From: Chloroflexota bacterium | GTDB lineage: Bacteria; Chloroflexota; Dehalococcoidia; Dehalococcoidales; WRFJ01 | DNA: 26,765 nt | Direction: 5' to 3' | NCBI GenBank assembly: GCA_009778865.1 | Contig: WRFJ01000001.1 | Span: 1-26,765, forward strand | Part shown: piece after piece, positions 24,001 to 26,765 of the stretch | Layout of the letters: every line of letters begins with the position of its first letter | How positions within the stretch are numbered: position 1 is the first letter of the stretch | The notes under the pieces: model-generated | Told to the model about the DNA's origin: nothing | The model's input: only the letters and a program-made list of their open reading frames with translations | Database searches by the model: none | Made by a program: the position numbers and the translations under genes

Positions 24001-24103
24001 TACCGGCGGCAGTGCTGCTTCGTTAGCTCCGGCTGTAGCTGATGCCAATGGTTATACTCCTGAATATAAAGCCTTCCTGGTTAAAATAGAGAAGGTGGTA
24101 TAA
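21029..24103 (+). CDS. Tat-exported FdnG-like molybdopterin oxidoreductase (OmeA-type catalytic subunit)
   Basis: This 1024-residue periplasm-side oxidoreductase resembles the formate dehydrogenase-N large subunit (about 1015) along its length. A Tat signal (TRRDFLKVSGG) precedes the cluster region and Mo-bisMGD domains. Recognisable blocks are QHTVGAQIIHAFSIIQLL, GNMGMAGGGIHTIRGEGNSQ, PEHYEPWETPL and GYTPEYKAFLVKIEKV. At the site where FdnG has Arg-Val-Sec-His, this protein reads R198-Y-D200-S201, with neither Sec/Cys nor the catalytic His. The N-terminal cluster spacing is Cys53-x4-Cys-x-Cys60-x3-Cys64...Cys89 rather than Cx2Cx3C. It is therefore unlikely to be a working formate dehydrogenase and fits the OmeA class of Dehalococcoides organohalide-respiration complexes. 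AGGAGGG supports the start. Confidence 0.9.
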   Translation: MIQSITRRDFLKVSGGFTGLFATAGLLANTSELSDLRMVDRRPKWNKETKTICPFDSCNCGQICYTDDKGNLVNIEGDPDNPLNRGAACAKGASLIEVHNGSDFGTINSNRVQKVKYRASGAADWTELSFDDAINKISDKIKATRDAGFTTTDSSGNTVNRCESIACFGGATLFNEECHMISKAMRALGLVFMDSQDRYDSAAADFAVWAALGNYGSSNNWTDIANTNCILVFGASPMESYPACVSYITHATEQCNAALICVDPRFSRTAAKADVYVPMRNGADLVFLGGLIRYILNHIEETPEAFNMEYLINYTNIAALVSSDYKGPDDLDGLFSGYNSITKTYNKSTWSFQTDSSGNILKDTSLQNSDCVFQIMKKHYSRYSVQVVNETTGADPSLINETYALFTATGTSDKSGTIIHSMGATQHTVGAQIIHAFSIIQLLLGNMGMAGGGIHTIRGEGNSQGSSDFGLSVDYLPGYLKTPIATDSNIDTYIARTANVAEAATKKAALISLLKSWFGNKAAANNDFAFNYLPKMDPDKNYTAVNVFEYMAQDNSVQGALVFGQNLAVSSMHQKYVFAGLDKLDWLVVADKWENETASFWKRPGAPYANIKTEVFLIPTAASMEKDGSTTNSARLIQWSYKAVDAPGDAKSEFDIIKALVGQIKSRYSGSANAAAINDLTWNYTNTQAALAEINGTAGTSQLTRPSQLREDGSTACGNYQYIGVYVGSAGLDTFEQDNIGMFPSGYVGNRATRTYTKDVASNGASSSLGLYSYYGYAWPQNQRILNNRASVNLSGRPFNSKKAVISYENDTWVGDKTTTGAPAEESGILPFVNMSDGVAQTYCTNFADGPLPEHYEPWETPLTTNPLSKQLNNPLLFDLKGNKNPKGSFNSYPIVATTCRTTEHSMDGQSTRNMNWLVEMMPEAFVEISKELAASLNVDSGDMVRITSARNSITVRAMVTARLKPMTISGLATKLNIVSLPWHWGFMGKATGGSAASLAPAVADANGYTPEYKAFLVKIEKVV

Positions 24104-24105
24104 AG

Positions 24106-25314
24106 ATGACCGCTATTAAGAATTTTTTAAACAAAATTAATAACTCCGGTGCCAAAAATATCCCGCTTTTTACCAAATGGAGTATTTTACAGACTATTTT
24201 GGCCGGCGGGGCTTTAGTGGTTATTATTCTTAAGCTGTGTAGCGGCTTAGAGTTAGTTACTAATTTGAACGATGAATGGCCTTGGGGTTTGTGGGTAGCC
24301 TTTGACGTAGGTATTTTAATTGCCACAGCAGCCGCTGGCTTTACTTTGGCAGCTATTGTTTATGTATTCCAAATAGAAAAATTTAAGCCGCTAGTACGGC
24401 CGGCAATTTTGATAGGCACCCTTTTCTACACCATTGCCGCTATTGGTATTGCTGTAGACTTGGGTCGCTCATGGCTGATTGTTCACCCCTTATGGAAATG
24501 GAACCACGAATCCATCATGTTTGAGGTGGGTTGGTGCGTGATGTGTTATTTGACGGTATTGTATTTGGAGTTCTCACATAATCTTTTTGAGAGATTTCAT
24601 CTTAAATTTGCCGAGAAAGTTCATCATGCCGTCTTTATCCCACTGGTTTTTGCTGGTATATGCTTTTCTTTCTTGCATCAGTCTTCTTTGGGTGCTCTTT
24701 TTCTCATCGCCCCTCAACAGCAGCCGTTATGGCATGATCCGGAATCAGGCTATATGTTCTTTGTCTCGGCTATTGCCTTGGGCCTAGCAGTACTGACAAT
24801 ATTCAGTGTGGTTACAGCCAAGGCATGGAAAATGACGCTACGGATGGATATATTACCCAAGATCGGACTGATAGCAGCCTGGGTGCTGCTTGGTTATCTG
24901 GCATTCCGTTTCTTTGGTCTTATCCATACCGGTAATATTTCGGCTTTTGCATTTGACGAATTTGGCTTAATGTTCTTTATAGAAATAGGCATAGGCATGA
25001 TATTACCCATGATCTTGCTGTTCATGCCCAAAATTCGCAAAAATCTTACCGGTTTGTTAACAGCTTCCGGCTTTATTGTGCTGGGCATAGCTGTCAACCG
25101 CTTTATGACTCTTATTGTTTCACACGCCGGGTGGCGACATGCCCCTTATTTCCCGTCCGGTACCGAACTTTTATTTACTTTAGGTCTTATTTGCGGTGCA
25201 ATGCTAGTCTATCGCATTGCAGCTAAATACCTGCCTCTTTATACAGAACACTATAATGGTATTCCTAACGCTACCCAAGAAAATCATCCCGAAGTAGTTT
25301 ACGAAACTAAGTAA
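24106..25314 (+). CDS. NrfD/HybB-type integral membrane subunit (OmeB-like)
   Basis: The 402-residue membrane protein has about ten helices. It belongs to the NrfD/PsrC superfamily and most resembles HybB: WPWGLWVAFDVGILIATAAAG, then HPLWKWNHESIMFEVGWCVM, and late helices with SHAGWRHAPYFPSGTELLFT. Such subunits anchor a periplasmic catalytic subunit and either exchange electrons with quinone or couple charge movement. It starts two bases after the catalytic subunit stop, with no separate iron-sulfur subunit between them. Its stop overlaps the next start (TAATG). In quinone-poor Dehalococcoidia an equivalent protein is thought to link hydrogenase and reductase modules without quinones; that extension is inference. 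Confidence 0.88.
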   Translation: MTAIKNFLNKINNSGAKNIPLFTKWSILQTILAGGALVVIILKLCSGLELVTNLNDEWPWGLWVAFDVGILIATAAAGFTLAAIVYVFQIEKFKPLVRPAILIGTLFYTIAAIGIAVDLGRSWLIVHPLWKWNHESIMFEVGWCVMCYLTVLYLEFSHNLFERFHLKFAEKVHHAVFIPLVFAGICFSFLHQSSLGALFLIAPQQQPLWHDPESGYMFFVSAIALGLAVLTIFSVVTAKAWKMTLRMDILPKIGLIAAWVLLGYLAFRFFGLIHTGNISAFAFDEFGLMFFIEIGIGMILPMILLFMPKIRKNLTGLLTASGFIVLGIAVNRFMTLIVSHAGWRHAPYFPSGTELLFTLGLICGAMLVYRIAAKYLPLYTEHYNGIPNATQENHPEVVYETK

Positions 25315-26162
25315 TGCAACAGCGTATTGATAAAGCTACCGCTACTCTTAGGAGCTGGGTACAACAAAATAGCGCCTTCAAAGAAGCGGCCGATCTTTAT
25401 CAAGATATATTTGTAATTACAGAGCAGGCTTTATCTAAAATAAAGCCTGCTCTAGTTTTTTCGGCAGAGCTTGTGGCACAAACACTTAATAAGCAAATGC
25501 CCATATTGGCATCCAACCAATCCTTTCCCATAGACCCCAAAGATTTTAGAGATATAACCACGCAAATAGGAGAGGCTTTTAGTAGAGCCTCTCAAAAAGA
25601 ATTCCCTTATCAAAAACTTTTGGCTTTGCCGCAGTTTAGTGATGAGAATCTAGCCAATTTACTGCCTTTGTTGCTGCAAAATCAAACCGATTTTATAGTC
25701 GATTTTGCCCAAAACAGCAGTTACAATCTGGAGGCTGTTTATCTTTATGTACAAAGCATTATAACGCCCTTCGTAACAGCTACAGCCAAACCTTACTACC
25801 AGTCAATACTACAAAAAGGTCATGGTAACGTTTGTCCATTTTGTGGCAGTGCTGCCCGCTACGCCGTGCTTACCAAAAAAAATGGCGGCCGGGAGCTGTT
25901 TTGCGCTTTATGCCACAGCCGCTGGAGCACTTTGCGCATTACTTGTTGCTACTGCGGCAATAGTGATGCCCAAACGCAAAGCATCTTTTATCTTCACAAC
26001 GATGCCGGTCGTCGCGCCGATGTATGTTTTAAGTGCCGTCGTTATATTAAAACCAGTAATGAGCGACTCCTAGGCTATGAAGTCATACCGGAAATAGAAG
26101 ACGTAATTACCATGGAGCTTGATGCTATAGCTACGAAAGAAGGTCTTAGTAAAGAAGGCTAA
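25314..26162 (+). CDS. fdhE: FdhE-like formate dehydrogenase accessory protein
   Basis: FdhE is a cytoplasmic rubredoxin-like accessory factor needed to mature Tat-exported formate dehydrogenases. This 282-residue protein has the expected helical N-terminal half and a C-terminal zinc/iron-ribbon part with CxxC pairs: CPFCGS, CALCHS, CCYCGN and CFKCRR, in family order. The ATG overlaps the NrfD-like stop (TAATG), so the three genes form a coupled operon. Retention of an FdhE with a catalytic subunit lacking the usual Sec/Cys suggests that cofactor insertion and Tat proofreading still matter here. A terminator follows. Confidence 0.9.
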   Translation: MQQRIDKATATLRSWVQQNSAFKEAADLYQDIFVITEQALSKIKPALVFSAELVAQTLNKQMPILASNQSFPIDPKDFRDITTQIGEAFSRASQKEFPYQKLLALPQFSDENLANLLPLLLQNQTDFIVDFAQNSSYNLEAVYLYVQSIITPFVTATAKPYYQSILQKGHGNVCPFCGSAARYAVLTKKNGGRELFCALCHSRWSTLRITCCYCGNSDAQTQSIFYLHNDAGRRADVCFKCRRYIKTSNERLLGYEVIPEIEDVITMELDAIATKEGLSKEG

Positions 26163-26171
26163 TAATTCACG

Positions 26172-26197
26172 AGTCTGCTAAGAAGACTTTTTATTTG
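26172..26197 (+). terminator. Terminator after the oxidoreductase operon
   Basis: AGTCT (26172-26176) pairs with AGACT (26184-26188) across a 7-base loop, followed by TTTTATTT. The stem is short, but the T tract is convincing. Confidence 0.6.
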
Positions 26198-26206
26198 CTA
26201 ACTTGG

Positions 26207-26235
26207 TTGACCATTTTTACAGTTATTACTATAAT
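26207..26235 (+). promoter_or_regulatory. Sigma70-type promoter for the MMPL gene
   Basis: TTGACC (26207-26212, five of six consensus bases) and a perfect TATAAT (26230-26235) are separated by 17 bases. The start near 26242 would give a leader of about 75 bases. Confidence 0.8.
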
Positions 26236-26316
26236 TTAGTAACCGGTAGTCACATAGGCTCATTTGTGGCAGCTTTTTTATTATTCTTACAAAACTAAGA
26301 GAAGTGCAAAAAAACT

Positions 26317-26765
26317 ATGTTTAAAAATTTCGGGAATTTTGTTATTAAATTCCGTGTACCTATCATTATTTTTTGGATTGTTTTGGTGGCAGCATCGATA
26401 CTTTTTGCTCCTTCTCTCAGTCAAGGAAAAAATGCCGGACAAAACGAAAGCATATTCTTACCTCCCGACAGTGAATCGGTAACGGCTACCAGATTAATTA
26501 ACGAATATTTCCCATCCAATGAAGAAAGCAAAACTGATAGCTTAACTATTATTTTATTCAATGAAAAAGGCTTGAGCGATGCAAATATAGTTGTTGCTCA
26601 AAGTTTTTATGATTGGCTTATTGGTTCCGGCCCACAGGTAATAGTCTCAATTCAATCTATTTTTAACAATCCAGCTTTAAAAGACCGTTTGTTATCGCCG
26701 GACGGCACCACTATGTTAATGAATATTTACCTGGACAATTCCAGTAAAGAGGCCGTTGATCAAGC
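26317..26765 (+). CDS. MMPL/RND-family transporter, N-terminal part, cut off by window end
   Basis: The open frame runs from ATG 26317 to the window end (149 codons seen; full-length relatives are about 700-1000 residues). The N-terminus MFKNFGNFVIKFRVPIIIFW begins the first membrane helix (about 12-32). The extracytoplasmic loop contains FLPPDSESVTATRLINEYFP and DSLTIILF, matching the first porter subdomain of MMPL exporters. AAGAGAAG lies about 13 bases before the ATG. A strong promoter and the preceding terminator make it a separate transcription unit. The substrate (lipid, drug or siderophore) cannot be told. Confidence 0.88.
   Translation, partial: MFKNFGNFVIKFRVPIIIFWIVLVAASILFAPSLSQGKNAGQNESIFLPPDSESVTATRLINEYFPSNEESKTDSLTIILFNEKGLSDANIVVAQSFYDWLIGSGPQVIVSIQSIFNNPALKDRLLSPDGTTMLMNIYLDNSSKEAVDQ

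Overview
This window most resembles a chromosome segment of an AT-rich anaerobic bacterium of the Chloroflexota, probably class Dehalococcoidia. That is an inference from gene content. A Tat-exported FdnG-like molybdopterin oxidoreductase has neither Cys nor Sec at its active site and is followed directly by an NrfD/HybB-type membrane subunit, as in the OmeA/OmeB pair of Dehalococcoides. An ECF sigma factor is paired with a DUF5667 membrane protein, and several start codons are TTG. No rRNA, phage genes or CRISPR array was seen.

Layout. 1-3491 (+): truncated lspA, an rluD-type pseudouridine synthase, an unknown lipoprotein and gltX, ending in a bidirectional terminator. 3555-6430 (-): a P-type Ca2+/Mn2+ ATPase whose leader holds a yybP-ykoY (manganese) riboswitch with a promoter in front. 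6473-7603: an intact IS630-type element inserted just upstream of that promoter. 7617-8687 (-): an iron-sulfur flavoprotein and ybeY. 8831-10084: tRNA-Ser(GCU), then an accessory patch in which the last bases of the tRNA are repeated 690 bp downstream, enclosing one lipoprotein gene and its terminator and followed by a broken IS3-type orfA. 10085-12561 (+): miaB, yajC and a NadC-fold protein with an altered quinolinate site. 12705-14025 (+): ECF sigma factor and overlapping DUF5667 partner. 14204-19277 (+): ispH, leuS, proC, yggT and a cvpA-like gene. 19347-20724 (-): 2[4Fe-4S] ferredoxin, coaD and rsmD. 21029-26162 (+): the molybdopterin oxidoreductase operon (catalytic subunit, NrfD-like subunit, FdhE). 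26317-end (+): the start of an MMPL-family exporter.

Most of the window is housekeeping: tRNA charging and modification, rRNA processing, isoprenoid, CoA and proline synthesis, and protein export. The parts most worth attention are the respiratory operon without a canonical active-site ligand or an iron-sulfur transfer subunit, the riboswitch-controlled metal pump, the divergent NadC paralogue, and the small duplication-bounded patch at the tRNA-Ser gene.
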